Of a stretch of DNA of 33,942 nt, positions 1 through 9,143 are shown in pieces. This DNA is from an uncultured bacterium (GTDB lineage: Bacteria > Bacteroidota > Bacteroidia > Chitinophagales > CAIOSU01). The stretch is taken from NCBI GenBank assembly GCA_903861055.1, contig CAIOSU010000302.1, forward strand, positions 1-33,942, given 5' to 3'. Below the pieces are notes generated by a model. The model did no database searches. It was given only the letters and a program-made list of their open reading frames with translations, and had not been told where the DNA came from. The first letter of the stretch is position 1. Each line of letters opens with the position of its first letter. The position numbers and the translations under genes are program-made.

Positions 1-1
1 C

Positions 2-3000
2 ATTGGTTGTGGCAACCCAACGGGTAGTATTGTAGCAACAGGTTCAGGTGGCTTGCCGGGTTATTTCTATAACATCAACGGAGGACCGTTAAATGGTACC
101 GGTATATTCAATGGTTTAACAGCAGGTTTCTATACCGTTAGAGCGTACGACCAAGGTGGTTGTTTTGCCCTTGATACGGTAACTATCGGTCCTGTACCGG
201 CTATACCACTTACTTTGGTGGTTGACAGCGTAACCTGTTTTGGCGGTAACACGGGTAGGATAACTGCCACAGTAAATGGTGGTACTGCTGGGTATACTTT
301 CAATATTAATAGTGGTGCATACGGTGCTGCCAACGTATTCAACAACTTAACGGCTGGCAGTTACACCATTGGTGTGCGAGATGGAGGTGGTTGTACTGCT
401 ACTGCCGTGGGCATAGTGCGCGCACCAGCCCAACTTACCGCCACTGCCACCGTGGACAGTGTGGACTGTAGCGGCAATGCGGATGGATTTATCGTATTTA
501 CGGCAAGTGGCGGCGTGGCTCCTTATGAATATTCATTAGGTTCAGGCTACCAATCATCCAACATATTTACTGGGCTAGCGGCTGGGGCATTCCCCAATGC
601 TGCGGTACGCGATAGCAAAGGATGTACTTTTAGCATTCCAGTTACGGTAGCGCAGCCAGCTGCGCTGGGCTTAACTGCCGTGCAAGACAGTGTAAACTGC
701 TTTGGTGGTAACACGGGCAGCATTACCGCTACCGCTACTGGCGGCTCAGGTGGCTACCAATATAGCATCAATGGCGGTGCATTTGTATCTTCAGGCATCT
801 TTACGGGTCTTACGGCGGGCACCTACACTATTGATGCGCGCGATTTCAACTTCTGTACCCGCACATTGACCATTAATGTATTGACCCCAACCGATTTAAC
901 CTTATCGTTGGTTGCTGGTAGCGCCGCCTGTGCAGGTGCGGGCGGTGGCCAAATAACCGCAACTGCTGGTGGTGGTTCGCCAGGCTATCAGTATCAATTG
1001 AATGCTGGTGCTTTTGGTCCATCAAATGTATTTACCAACTTATCACCAAATACTTATAATGTAACAGTGCGCGACCAAAACGGTTGTACCGAAACGGCAA
1101 CCATTGCAGTAACAACACCAACTGCTCTAACTGCTACTGCGGTGCAAGACAGTGTTAGTTGCGGTGGTGGTACAAATGGATCGTTAGTAGTTACCGCTAG
1201 TGGTGGTACTCCTAACTATCAGTATAGCATTGATGGCACTAACTTCCAAGTGAGTAATATATTCACCGGATTATCGGCTGGGCCTTATGTGGCAACTGTT
1301 CGTGATGCCAATGCTTGTACCCAAACGGTGAATATAACGGTACTTCAGCCTGTCGCTCTAACTATTGCCACCGTGCAGGATAGTGCCTCTTGTTTTGGGG
1401 CCAGCGATGGGGTCATTACCGTAACAGCGGGTGGCGGCTCGCCAACTTACGAGTATAGTTTGGATGGAACAACCTTCCAACCATCGAACATATTTAATGG
1501 ACGAGCAGCAGGGCCATACACCATTACCATACGCGATGCCCAGTTTTGCCAAATAACGGGTAATATAAGTGTATTGCAACCCACAGTATTGGGGGTTAGT
1601 GCTACTAAAGTAGACGTGAGCTGTAACAGCACCAACGATGGTAGTATTACAGTTACCGCCACAGGGGGTTCTTTGCCTTATAGTTATAATTTGAATGGTG
1701 GCACGCCACAATCGAGCAACTTGTTTAGCAACGTTAGTGCGGCTACCTATACCGTAAATGTGGTTGATGGCAATGGGTGCACACAATCAACAACCATTAC
1801 GGTAGGTTCTACTTCGGGCATTACGATAAGTTTGGTTGCAGATAGCCTATCGTGTAACGGTGCTGCCGATGGGGTAATTACCGTAACCGCTAGCAGTGCA
1901 GCGGGTGGCTTAGAGTATAGTACCAATGGTACCAACTTCCAAGTATCGAATGTATTTAGCTCGCTCAACGCGGGCAATTATACTGTTACGGTTAGGGATG
2001 CCAACCTTTGTGTGGCTTCGGCTAACGTAATTGTCGGTCAGCCTGCGGCTATCACCGCTTCTGCTGTGCAAGACAGCGTAAACTGCAACGGTGGCACTGA
2101 TGGTGTTATTACTGTAACTGCTAGCGGCGGATCGCCAAGCTTTACTTATAGCCTTAATGCCGGCTCCCCGCAAGCGTCAAATGTATTTAACACACTTGGT
2201 GCCGCTAGTTATACTATTGACGTAACCGACCAAAACAGCTGTCAAGCCCAAGTATTGATAGATGTATTGCAGCCAGCGGTGCTTACTGTATCGGCTGCTG
2301 CCACGGCTTCTAGTTGTGCCGGTGGCGGCACTGGTGGTATTGTGGTTACAGCTGGTGGAGGCTCACTTGCTTATGCATATAGTATTGATGGAGTTAACTT
2401 CCAGGCATCGAACACCTTTACCAACTTGGCTTCGGCAACTTATACGGTTACGCTAAGAGATGGCAATAACTGTACCGCAACTACTACCGTAAACGTTGGC
2501 CAGCCAACGGCACTAACTTTAACCTTGGTGCAGGATAGTGTAAGTTGCAACGGCCTAAGCGATGGTACTATTACCGCAACCGCAGGTGGTGGGAATGGGG
2601 TTTATGAGTATAGCTTAAATGGAACCAACTTCCAAGTATCAAACCTATTTACGGCATTGGCAGCTGGGCCATATACTGTAACCCTACGCGATGGAAACGG
2701 CTGTACCCAAACGGCTAGCACCAGCGTATTGCAACCTGCCGTGCTTACTGTAAGCACGGTGGTTATCGATATTAGCTGCAACAGCACCAACGATGGGCAA
2801 ATTACCGCAACTGGTGCAGGTGGCAGTGCCCCTTATCAGTATAGTTTCAATAGTGGTGCCTTCCAAGTGTCGGGCACGTTTGCCAACCTTACGGCCAACA
2901 GCTATACCATTGATGTAAACGATGCCAATGGTTGTGCGGCAAATACAAACGTAACCGTACAAGCGGCAGCACCGGTAACCGTAACCCTAACCCAAGACAG

Positions 3001-4882
3001 TGTAAACTGTAACGCTGGCACCGACGGACAAGTGATTGCGGTAGGTGCAGGCGGAAGCGGTGCCTTGCAATACAGTATTGATGGGGTAAACTATCAAGCT
3101 TTAGGAACCTTCACTGGTCTTACTGCTGCAAACTATACCGTTTCAGTGCGCGACATTGCGGGTTGTAATACTACTGGAAACATAACCGTACTGCAGCCTA
3201 CTGCCCTTAGTGTAACCGCCGTGCAAGACAGCGCCAATTGTTTTGGTGTTGCCGATGGGTTTATTACCGCCACGGGCGCCGGTGGTAGCCCTGGCTATCA
3301 ATATAGCCGCGATGGGGTAACATTTGTACCAACCAACGTACTCAACAACCTTGCCGCTGGGCCATATACCATTACCGTTCGCGATAGAAACAACTGTACC
3401 GCAACGGCCAATGCTACCGTATTGCAGCCAATTGGTATCACTACCAATGTAACGGGTACTAATGTTGATTGTAATGGTGGTACCAATGGTAGCGCAACCG
3501 TTGCTGCGGCTGGTGGTTCGCCGGGCTTTACCTATGCTTGGAACAGCGGTGGTGGCACAGCCACTACCTCGCCAAACCGTGGCGCAGGTTGGGCAGTGGT
3601 AACAGTTACCGATTCACGTACTTGCCAAAGAAGAGATAGTGTGCTTATTACACAGCCAAACGCCATCGTTATTACCGAAACCATTGTGCCCATTACTTGT
3701 GGCAGCGGCAATACAGGCTCCATTAGCCTTGCCGTAACTGGCGGCACTGGTACTTATGGGTTTTTATGGAATACTACGGCTATTGGTCCAACCCTTACTG
3801 GATTGGGTCAAGGCAACTACTCGGTTGTGGTAACGGATTTGAATAGCTGTACCGTTAGCGGCAGCTATGTAATCAACCCTCCTGGAAGTGTGGCGGTAAA
3901 TGCCATCGCCACCAATGTACAGTGTTTCGATACACCTACTGGCTCGGTAAACGCCGTGGTGACTGGCGCTACGGGTTCAGTTACTTACTCATGGAATACT
4001 ACTCCTGCGCAAAATGGTGCAACGGCTAGCAACTTGAGGCCTGGGCAGTATATTGTAACTGTTACCGATGCAGCAGGTTGTACCGCTTTGGATACGGCCA
4101 TAGTAGCCAACGTGCCATTGCTGACAGCATCTGCTGTAGCAGTTAACCCTAGGTGCTACGACACCCCTGATGGAAGTGTAGTGGTAACAGCAGCAGGCGG
4201 CACAGGCAACCTTTCTTACGCATGGAGCCATAGCAGTACGCTTAACTCTGGCAATGCAATAGGATTAATACAAGGTGGATACGCAGTAACCGTTACCGAT
4301 GCCAACAACTGTAGCGTAACGCTGTCAGAAACCCTGACCAGTCCTTCTCAGCTATTCATTTCGTTGGCAGCAAGTGCCGATTCCGTTAAGTTTGGAGAGA
4401 GTGTGCAGCTAACGGCAACCCCAGGCAGTGGCGTTATCGGAACACCTGTTTACGAATGGTCGCCGAATGATAACTTGGATTGTATTGATTGTGCCGACCC
4501 TATGGCTGGCCCGTTAGTAGAATCTTCGTATATCTACACTGTGCGCATAGCCGATGATAATGGTTGCGAAGCCGTGGCTAGGGTAACCGTAGTAGTTGAC
4601 TTGTACGACCGTGTGCTTTGGGTACCAAACGTGTTTACACCGAACGGCGATGGGTTTAACGACGAGTTTAACGTATATGGCTATGGTTTCGAAACCATGC
4701 TATTCCAAGTATTTGACCGATGGGGCGAGAAAATGTTTGAAACCACCGACCCTAAAGTGGGCTGGGATGGTACGTTTAAAGGGGTAGCTATGCCTCCAGG
4801 CGTGTATGTTTTCTTGGTGAAAGCCTTGTACATTGACGGCCAAGAAGGATTCAAAAAAGGTAGCGTAACGATTCTTAAATAA
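2..4882 (+). CDS. SprB-like giant repeat adhesin with gliding-motility C-terminal domain (5' truncated by window edge)
   Basis: The frame is open from the first bases of the window, so the true start lies upstream; about 1626 codons are visible. Roughly 19 repeats of 75-82 residues follow one another. Each begins with a DSVxC-like motif, then G(G/N)xxGxIxVTAxGG, a Y-x-YS or W core, a LxAGxYTVxVRDxxxC segment and a QPxxL link. This is the SprB repeat pattern of Bacteroidota surface adhesins. The last four units carry W (YxWN/YAWS) where earlier ones have YxYS. A PKD-like segment follows, and the last ~88 residues (about nt 4615-4879) begin VPNVFTPNGDGFND and contain FDRWGEKMFET and GWDGTFKG, the CHU_C/type B T9SS sorting domain. 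The protein is expected to be exported by the T9SS and displayed on the surface for gliding or adhesion. Type B cargo usually needs a PorP/SprF-like partner, and none is encoded in this window. Confidence 0.95.
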   Translation: MGCGNPTGSIVATGSGGLPGYFYNINGGPLNGTGIFNGLTAGFYTVRAYDQGGCFALDTVTIGPVPAIPLTLVVDSVTCFGGNTGRITATVNGGTAGYTFNINSGAYGAANVFNNLTAGSYTIGVRDGGGCTATAVGIVRAPAQLTATATVDSVDCSGNADGFIVFTASGGVAPYEYSLGSGYQSSNIFTGLAAGAFPNAAVRDSKGCTFSIPVTVAQPAALGLTAVQDSVNCFGGNTGSITATATGGSGGYQYSINGGAFVSSGIFTGLTAGTYTIDARDFNFCTRTLTINVLTPTDLTLSLVAGSAACAGAGGGQITATAGGGSPGYQYQLNAGAFGPSNVFTNLSPNTYNVTVRDQNGCTETATIAVTTPTALTATAVQDSVSCGGGTNGSLVVTASGGTPNYQYSIDGTNFQVSNIFTGLSAGPYVATVRDANACTQTVNITVLQPVALTIATVQDSASCFGASDGVITVTAGGGSPTYEYSLDGTTFQPSNIFNGRAAGPYTITIRDAQFCQITGNISVLQPTVLGVSATKVDVSCNSTNDGSITVTATGGSLPYSYNLNGGTPQSSNLFSNVSAATYTVNVVDGNGCTQSTTITVGSTSGITISLVADSLSCNGAADGVITVTASSAAGGLEYSTNGTNFQVSNVFSSLNAGNYTVTVRDANLCVASANVIVGQPAAITASAVQDSVNCNGGTDGVITVTASGGSPSFTYSLNAGSPQASNVFNTLGAASYTIDVTDQNSCQAQVLIDVLQPAVLTVSAAATASSCAGGGTGGIVVTAGGGSLAYAYSIDGVNFQASNTFTNLASATYTVTLRDGNNCTATTTVNVGQPTALTLTLVQDSVSCNGLSDGTITATAGGGNGVYEYSLNGTNFQVSNLFTALAAGPYTVTLRDGNGCTQTASTSVLQPAVLTVSTVVIDISCNSTNDGQITATGAGGSAPYQYSFNSGAFQVSGTFANLTANSYTIDVNDANGCAANTNVTVQAAAPVTVTLTQDSVNCNAGTDGQVIAVGAGGSGALQYSIDGVNYQALGTFTGLTAANYTVSVRDIAGCNTTGNITVLQPTALSVTAVQDSANCFGVADGFITATGAGGSPGYQYSRDGVTFVPTNVLNNLAAGPYTITVRDRNNCTATANATVLQPIGITTNVTGTNVDCNGGTNGSATVAAAGGSPGFTYAWNSGGGTATTSPNRGAGWAVVTVTDSRTCQRRDSVLITQPNAIVITETIVPITCGSGNTGSISLAVTGGTGTYGFLWNTTAIGPTLTGLGQGNYSVVVTDLNSCTVSGSYVINPPGSVAVNAIATNVQCFDTPTGSVNAVVTGATGSVTYSWNTTPAQNGATASNLRPGQYIVTVTDAAGCTALDTAIVANVPLLTASAVAVNPRCYDTPDGSVVVTAAGGTGNLSYAWSHSSTLNSGNAIGLIQGGYAVTVTDANNCSVTLSETLTSPSQLFISLAASADSVKFGESVQLTATPGSGVIGTPVYEWSPNDNLDCIDCADPMAGPLVESSYIYTVRIADDNGCEAVARVTVVVDLYDRVLWVPNVFTPNGDGFNDEFNVYGYGFETMLFQVFDRWGEKMFETTDPKVGWDGTFKGVAMPPGVYVFLVKALYIDGQEGFKKGSVTILK

Positions 4883-4911
4883 TAAACACTAACCAACTAT
4901 TATTGATTTTG

Positions 4912-4945
4912 CAGGGCTGCCCAAAAGGTGGCCCTGTAGTTTTTT
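4912..4945 (+). terminator. Rho-independent terminator of the SprB-like gene
   Basis: A 10-bp stem (CAGGGCTGCC pairing with GGTGGCCCTG, two G-U pairs) with a CAAAA loop is followed by TAGTTTTTT. It lies 30 nt after the adhesin stop codon. Confidence 0.85.
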
Positions 4946-4998
4946 AAGGGGCAAGGGGTTCGGGTATTGCTATATATTACATTCCGCTGGGACTATGC

Positions 4999-5061
4999 AA
5001 CTCCGCAGGAGTTTAATGTCTGAAGAAAACCCTAATCCAAAGCCAACTAGCTCCGTAGGAG
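4999..5061. repeat. Pair of CTCCGNAGGAG micro-hairpins
   Basis: AACTCC-GCA-GGAGTT at 4999-5013 and CTCC-GTA-GGAG at 5051-5061 are perfect short inverted repeats with 3-nt loops and nearly the same core. Neither is followed by a T-tract, so they do not look like terminators. Similar hairpins with other sequences occur in other gaps of the window. Confidence 0.6.
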
Positions 5062-5207
5062 AGCGCAATGTTCTTATACAACTCGCTTCAATGTCCAATT
5101 GGTATTATATCAATTTGTGCCAGCGGTAAGTCGCGGGTTATCCTTGCATTTTTAGTCGCATTTTGCACTTGTTGGTATTAACCCCCGTTAGGCCGAGCAG
5201 AAATTCT

Positions 5208-5215
5208 TAGCTTTG
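5208..5215 (+). promoter_or_regulatory. Putative Bacteroidota -7 element before the PLP enzyme gene
   Basis: TAGCTTTG is an exact match to the TAnnTTTG -7 consensus, 17 nt before the ATG. No clear TTTG -33 box is seen at the expected distance, so this is a weak call. Confidence 0.35.
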
Positions 5216-5232
5216 TTTCGAAATCAGATGCT

Positions 5233-6372
5233 ATGAAATTCGGAACGAAAGCAATACACGCCGGGCTAGAACCCGACCCAGCTACAGGAGCCATTATGAC
5301 TCCCATTTACCAAACATCAACCTACGTGCAAGCCGCACCGGGCGACCATAAAGGATATGAGTACAGCCGCACCCAAAACCCTACCCGCCATGCCTTGGAG
5401 CAGAACTTGGCAGCATTGGAAAATGGTAACTATGGGCTGTGTTTTGGTAGCGGCATGGCCGCTATCGATACCTTGCTTAAAATGTTGCTGCCTGGCGATG
5501 AGGTAATCTCTACCAACGACTTGTATGGCGGCAGCTATCGCTTGTTTACCAAGGTTTTTGCACAATATGGCATTAAGTTCCACTTTGTGGCCATGAGCGA
5601 CTTGGCGAACATTGAGGCGAAAGTAAACGACAAAACCCGCCTACTTTGGGTAGAAACGCCTACCAACCCAATGATGAACATCATTGATATTGCAGGCGCT
5701 GCTGCCATTGCCAAGAGGCATAACATACTGCTGGCTGTTGACAATACCTTTGCCACCCCATACCTACAAACCCCACTTGACCTGGGTGCCGATATAGTGA
5801 TGCACTCCGTAACCAAATACCTTGGCGGCCATAGCGACGTGGTAATGGGTGCCTTAGTGGTAAAAGATGAGGCGTTGGCCCAAAAGCTTTACTTTTTGCA
5901 AAATAGCTGCGGTGCCGTGCCTGGCCCGCAGGATAGTTTCCTAGTGCTACGTGGCATTAAAACCCTGCACGTACGCATACAGCGCCACTGCGAAAATGGT
6001 CGCAAAGTAGCAGAATACCTAAAAACCAACCCTAAAGTAGATAAGGTTTACTGGCCTGGTTTCCCGGAGCACCCGAACCACGATGTAGCTAAAAAGCAAA
6101 TGCGCGACTTTGGCGGTATGGTATCGTTTACGCTGAAAACCAACACTATAGCTGCTGCCAATGAAGTGCTTACCCGCACCCACTTGTTCTCGTTGGCGGA
6201 GAGTTTGGGCGGAGTTGAGTCGCTAATAGGCCACCCGGCCACCATGACACACGCCAGCATACCCAAAGAGGAGCGCGAAAAAACCGGTGTGGTCGATTCG
6301 CTCATCCGCTTGAGTGTGGGTATTGAAGACGTAGAAGACTTAATTGCCGACTTGGAGAAAGCGTTGAGCTAG
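5233..6372 (+). CDS. Cystathionine gamma-synthase-family PLP enzyme
   Basis: This 379-residue protein has the full length of the Cys/Met-metabolism PLP family. Key signs are YSRTQNPTR (44-52), GLCFGSGMAA (68-77) for cofactor phosphate binding, VDNTFATP (169-176), and SVTKYLGGHSDVVMG with the PLP-binding Lys at 195. The C-terminal ESLGGVESLIGHPATMTH and RLSVGIEDVEDLI are also typical. Cystathionine gamma-synthase joins an activated homoserine ester with cysteine in cytoplasmic methionine synthesis. Close relatives act as cystathionine beta- or gamma-lyase or methionine gamma-lyase, and motifs alone do not separate them, so metB is likely but not certain. It is monocistronic, with its own terminator downstream and a possible -7 element upstream. 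Confidence 0.9.
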   Translation: MKFGTKAIHAGLEPDPATGAIMTPIYQTSTYVQAAPGDHKGYEYSRTQNPTRHALEQNLAALENGNYGLCFGSGMAAIDTLLKMLLPGDEVISTNDLYGGSYRLFTKVFAQYGIKFHFVAMSDLANIEAKVNDKTRLLWVETPTNPMMNIIDIAGAAAIAKRHNILLAVDNTFATPYLQTPLDLGADIVMHSVTKYLGGHSDVVMGALVVKDEALAQKLYFLQNSCGAVPGPQDSFLVLRGIKTLHVRIQRHCENGRKVAEYLKTNPKVDKVYWPGFPEHPNHDVAKKQMRDFGGMVSFTLKTNTIAAANEVLTRTHLFSLAESLGGVESLIGHPATMTHASIPKEEREKTGVVDSLIRLSVGIEDVEDLIADLEKALS

Positions 6373-6401
6373 TGTGTTGATTAGATAATTTGAAAATTTG
6401 G

Positions 6402-6437
6402 AAATGGGATGGGCCGAGGGGTACATCCCATTTTTTT
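6402..6437 (+). terminator. Rho-independent terminator between convergent genes
   Basis: A perfect 10-bp stem (AAATGGGATG pairing with CATCCCATTT) with a 12-nt loop ends in a run of seven T. The T-run overlaps the stop codon of the minus-strand gene at 6436, so the convergent transcripts share this boundary. Confidence 0.85.
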
Positions 6438-6762
6438 AAGACTGCCAATTGAAGGTAAACAGGAGTATAATTACATCAAGCAGCAAGCCAAAAACCGCTA
6501 TGCCCAATTCTTCTTCATTTTTATGCCTAAACAACAGCCTAAGCGAAGCAACTAGGCTCAATAGTATCAATATTGCCAGCGCTATTATTGCGTAAACAAC
6601 GATTATCAAATCTTGAAAAGGGAATTGATTAACTAGGTTCGGAAACAACCAGATATAGCCGAGCGCAACTAACAACTGCAATACTCCCAACGCTAAAAGC
6701 ATGAGGCCCAGCCACTTGTTTTGTAATATCCTTCGGATGTATGTGGTTTGCCTTTCGCCCAT
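6436..6762 (-). CDS. Small integral membrane protein, unknown function
   Basis: This 108-residue protein is not recognised. It starts with a basic stretch (RRILQNK) and has about three hydrophobic segments: LGLMLLALGVLQLLVALGYIW, LIIVVYAIIALAILILLSLVA and, after a charged RHKNEEE loop, LGIAVFGLLLDVIILLFTF. No signal peptidase site is evident, so it is probably an inner-membrane protein. It lies 38 nt downstream of the glycosyltransferase start-to-stop unit on the opposite genomic side, that is, after 8768-6801 comes a short gap containing AACCAGT repeats and then the start of this gene in the same direction order reversed: its ATG is at 6762 and the glycosyltransferase stop at 6801. Both are on the minus strand, so it could be the second gene of that transcript. 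No functional link is apparent. Confidence 0.7.
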   Translation of the reverse strand: MGERQTTYIRRILQNKWLGLMLLALGVLQLLVALGYIWLFPNLVNQFPFQDLIIVVYAIIALAILILLSLVASLRLLFRHKNEEELGIAVFGLLLDVIILLFTFNWQS

Positions 6763-6777
6763 TTCAATTTAACTAAT

Positions 6778-6791
6778 AACCAGTAACCAGT
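6778..6791. repeat. Two tandem AACCAGT heptamers
   Basis: AACCAGT occurs twice head to tail in the gap between two minus-strand genes. On the other strand it reads ACTGGTTACTGGTT. It resembles the repeats at 21711-21740 and the heptamers at 23933-23960 in size and placement. Confidence 0.5.
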
Positions 6792-6800
6792 ATACTATTA

Positions 6801-8768
6801 TCAGCACGTCCCCAAGCACTTATAATTTTGCCAAACCAGTTTTAGATCTTTATAAACCGTGTAGTCTTTCGCGTAGAGTAAATTCAGGCGGCGGCGGGTG
6901 GCATCGTCCAGTTTTAGGCTATTGGCTTTATCGGCCGGGCTAATGATGCCCTGCTTAATGCTAGGCAACCAGTATTGGCCCTTGCCACCATTTATGGGTG
7001 CATAGCCCACCCAAGTGCGCCTGCCAAACAACACCAACCACCAATTGCGGATAAACCTGCCCGAGTCGGCAATAAGGAACGCCGTAACGGGGTAGGTAAT
7101 CAAGGTAAACAAGCACACCGCAAGGTCGAGCATACGCTTGTTGCGGCGGTTCATGGGGGTCGATATGGCCAAGTTCACATCGATGGCGTATAAGTCGCCA
7201 GCCGAATTTTTGGAGTTGCTACCAATAATGCTCGGGGTGTTCTCGGGCAAAATCTTATAGTTCAGTTCCGGCCCCATCAACAGCATGTGGTCGATAATGG
7301 ATTTGATAGTAATATCGGCACTACAGAATATCACTTCCTCAATTTCGTAAAGCTTCCGTATGGCCTGTAGCTGGTTTACATCACCCAAGTAGTGCTCTTC
7401 ACTGCTATCTTGAGGCAAGGTGCTGATGAAGCCGATGTAGCGATTATCCACGCCCGCTTGACTTAGCAACGACAACGCCCTATCGGCTTCGGCCTTGCTG
7501 CCCACAATAACAATGCGCGGGGTTTCTTGCTCCACAAACGTAAGTTTTCGGCCCGAAATGGCGCCCCAAGCATAGCGCAGCGCTACCAACGCAAACGAGG
7601 CATAAATGCCCCCGGCCAATATCATACCCCTACTAAAGCGGTACTCTTCGTTCAGGAATGCATAAAACGCCGCTATCAAAAGCGTGCCCACAAACACACC
7701 GCGCACGGTGCGGTAGGTGCGCAGCGGCCTGTCGTAACCGCCACTAAAGTATATAGCCACTAGCCATAGCGCAATGTATAGCGGCACTATTAGTTGCATA
7801 TACTCAGGCGGGTAGTACGATAGCGAGCCCTTAATCTCTTCGCTCCATAGCTCTTTAATAACGTACATGCCGCCAAACAGCAGCCCTGCATCCAGCAGTG
7901 GCAAAGTAAGCACTTTGGCCACCGAGCTGAAGAGGGCAAACAGTGCCCGTAGATATATGGCCATGTTTATTACCAAGGCATACAGCCTAGCCTGACTGCC
8001 GCTAAAGTGCTTTTCGGCAAAGATGGCCATGGCCTGGTAAAAAATGCGCACATAGTTGAGGCTGCCCTTTTTGGTGCTCTCGCCTTTGTAATGGATGATG
8101 CGCGCCTCAGGGAAATAGTAGTTTTTGTAGCCGCCTAATACTACGCGGTAGCTGAGGTCAATATCCTCGCCGTACATAAAAAAGGTCTCGTCGAGCCAAC
8201 CGATTTTATCCAGCGTTTCGCGGCGCATAAACATAAACGCCCCGGCCAGCACCTCAATCTCGTGGGTTTGGTCATCGTCCAAATAGCCCAAATGGTAGCG
8301 GCCAAAAGTTTTGCTGCGCGGGAAAAGATTCGATAATCCGAAAATCTTATAAAACGACACCGCCGGCGTTGGCAGCGAGCGTTTGCTTTCGGGCAAAAAG
8401 TGACCCTTGCCATCTACCATTTTCACGCCCAGCGCACCCGCATCGGGGTGGGCATCCATAAAAGCCAGGCACTGCTTAAAGGTCTCTTCTTCCACCACCG
8501 TATCAGGGTTCAGCAGCAGCACATACTCGCCTTTGCTTATCTCAATGCCCTGGTTGTTGGCCTTGCTAAAGCCCGTATTCTCTTTGTTGGCAATCAGTAT
8601 TACTTCCGGAAATTTTTCGCGCACCAGCTCCACACTGTTGTCGCTGCTATTATTATCCACCACAATTACCTCGGCATCAATACCCTGCACGGCCTTGCGC
8701 ACGCTATACAGCGCCTGCTCAAGAAAGTACTTTACGTTGTAATTAACGATAATAACGGATAGGCGCAT
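6801..8768 (-). CDS. GT2 glycosyltransferase fused to a degenerate sugar-phosphate transferase-like membrane module
   Basis: Residues 1-235 of 655 form a GT-A family 2 glycosyltransferase: SVIIVNYN (4-11), VIVVDNNSSDNS, NTGFSKANNQGI, LLLNPDT (84-90, nucleotide-sugar/metal site) and YGEDIDLSYRV (199-209). Hydrophobic segments follow at about 263-300, 325-341, 356-371 and 382-400. A Rossmann/CoA-binding-like stretch RIVIVGSKAEADRALSLL lies at 418-435. The C-terminus recalls the polyprenyl-phosphate sugar-1-phosphate transferases: NKRMLDLAVCLFTLI (543-557) resembles the membrane hairpin entry and YTVYKDLKLVWQNYK (636-650) the usual ending. The segment that normally lies between them, with the FKQxRxG and FRTM motifs and the Asp-Glu catalytic pair, is missing. 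It probably adds a sugar to a lipid-linked or surface glycan at the inner membrane. The GT2 part is secure and the role of the C-terminal part is inference. Confidence 0.88.
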   Translation of the reverse strand: MRLSVIIVNYNVKYFLEQALYSVRKAVQGIDAEVIVVDNNSSDNSVELVREKFPEVILIANKENTGFSKANNQGIEISKGEYVLLLNPDTVVEEETFKQCLAFMDAHPDAGALGVKMVDGKGHFLPESKRSLPTPAVSFYKIFGLSNLFPRSKTFGRYHLGYLDDDQTHEIEVLAGAFMFMRRETLDKIGWLDETFFMYGEDIDLSYRVVLGGYKNYYFPEARIIHYKGESTKKGSLNYVRIFYQAMAIFAEKHFSGSQARLYALVINMAIYLRALFALFSSVAKVLTLPLLDAGLLFGGMYVIKELWSEEIKGSLSYYPPEYMQLIVPLYIALWLVAIYFSGGYDRPLRTYRTVRGVFVGTLLIAAFYAFLNEEYRFSRGMILAGGIYASFALVALRYAWGAISGRKLTFVEQETPRIVIVGSKAEADRALSLLSQAGVDNRYIGFISTLPQDSSEEHYLGDVNQLQAIRKLYEIEEVIFCSADITIKSIIDHMLLMGPELNYKILPENTPSIIGSNSKNSAGDLYAIDVNLAISTPMNRRNKRMLDLAVCLFTLITYPVTAFLIADSGRFIRNWWLVLFGRRTWVGYAPINGGKGQYWLPSIKQGIISPADKANSLKLDDATRRRLNLLYAKDYTVYKDLKLVWQNYKCLGTC

Positions 8769-8847
8769 AGTGTGCGGGCTAGCAGTGGGTTTGAAGGGAT
8801 AAAGTTAACGATTTTTGAGCAGTGGTTATTGCAGCCACCGTTCCGGT

Positions 8848-8864
8848 GCGGATAGCAAATCCGC
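8848..8864. repeat. Micro-hairpin GCGGAT/ATCCGC
   Basis: Perfect 6-bp inverted repeat with a 5-nt loop, without a T-tract. Confidence 0.5.
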
Positions 8865-8918
8865 GGCCCATTTATTAGGTAAATATAAATGGGCAAGGTG
8901 CATCGGGTATTGTTGGCT

Positions 8919-8933
8919 AGAACCTCTGGTTCT
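8919..8933. repeat. Micro-hairpin AGAACC/GGTTCT
   Basis: Perfect 6-bp inverted repeat with a 3-nt loop (TCT), the same format as the element at 4999-5013. Confidence 0.5.
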
Positions 8934-9126
8934 CCGCTTAAGGCATTTGCCCTTACGTTGGCCACCGAATGCATGAGCCATTGCAGCAACTAATTATTAC
9001 TAATTTACGACGGGGTTTTATTTCTGCAAAATATAAACTCCATTTATTTTATTGCAAAAATGCAAGGGGTTGATTGTGAGGGGAATATTTTTCAAGGGGG
9101 ATGCTTATTGCAAATCGAATGAATGA

Positions 9127-9143
9127 GCGAGCAGGATGCTCGC
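9127..9143. repeat. Micro-hairpin GCGAGCA/TGCTCGC
   Basis: Perfect 7-bp inverted repeat with a 3-nt loop (GGA), without a T-tract. Confidence 0.5.

Larger units (their letters stand above)
4883..5232. other. Intergenic region with terminator and two related micro-hairpins
   Basis: Apart from the terminator, this 350-bp gap holds two short palindromes sharing the core CTCCG(C/T)AGGAG at 4999-5013 and 5051-5061. A TAGCTTTG element lies just before the next gene. No convincing ORF or RNA gene is seen. Confidence 0.6.

Noticed and set aside
2..4600. CRISPR-like periodicity in the first 4.6 kb
   Set aside because: The repeats are ~230-bp protein-coding units in a single open frame with variable DNA sequence, not short direct repeats with spacers.
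8732..8989. 85-codon minus-strand open frame before the glycosyltransferase
   Set aside because: It runs through two micro-hairpins and overlaps the glycosyltransferase start. The translation has no domain character and looks like translated intergenic repeat sequence.
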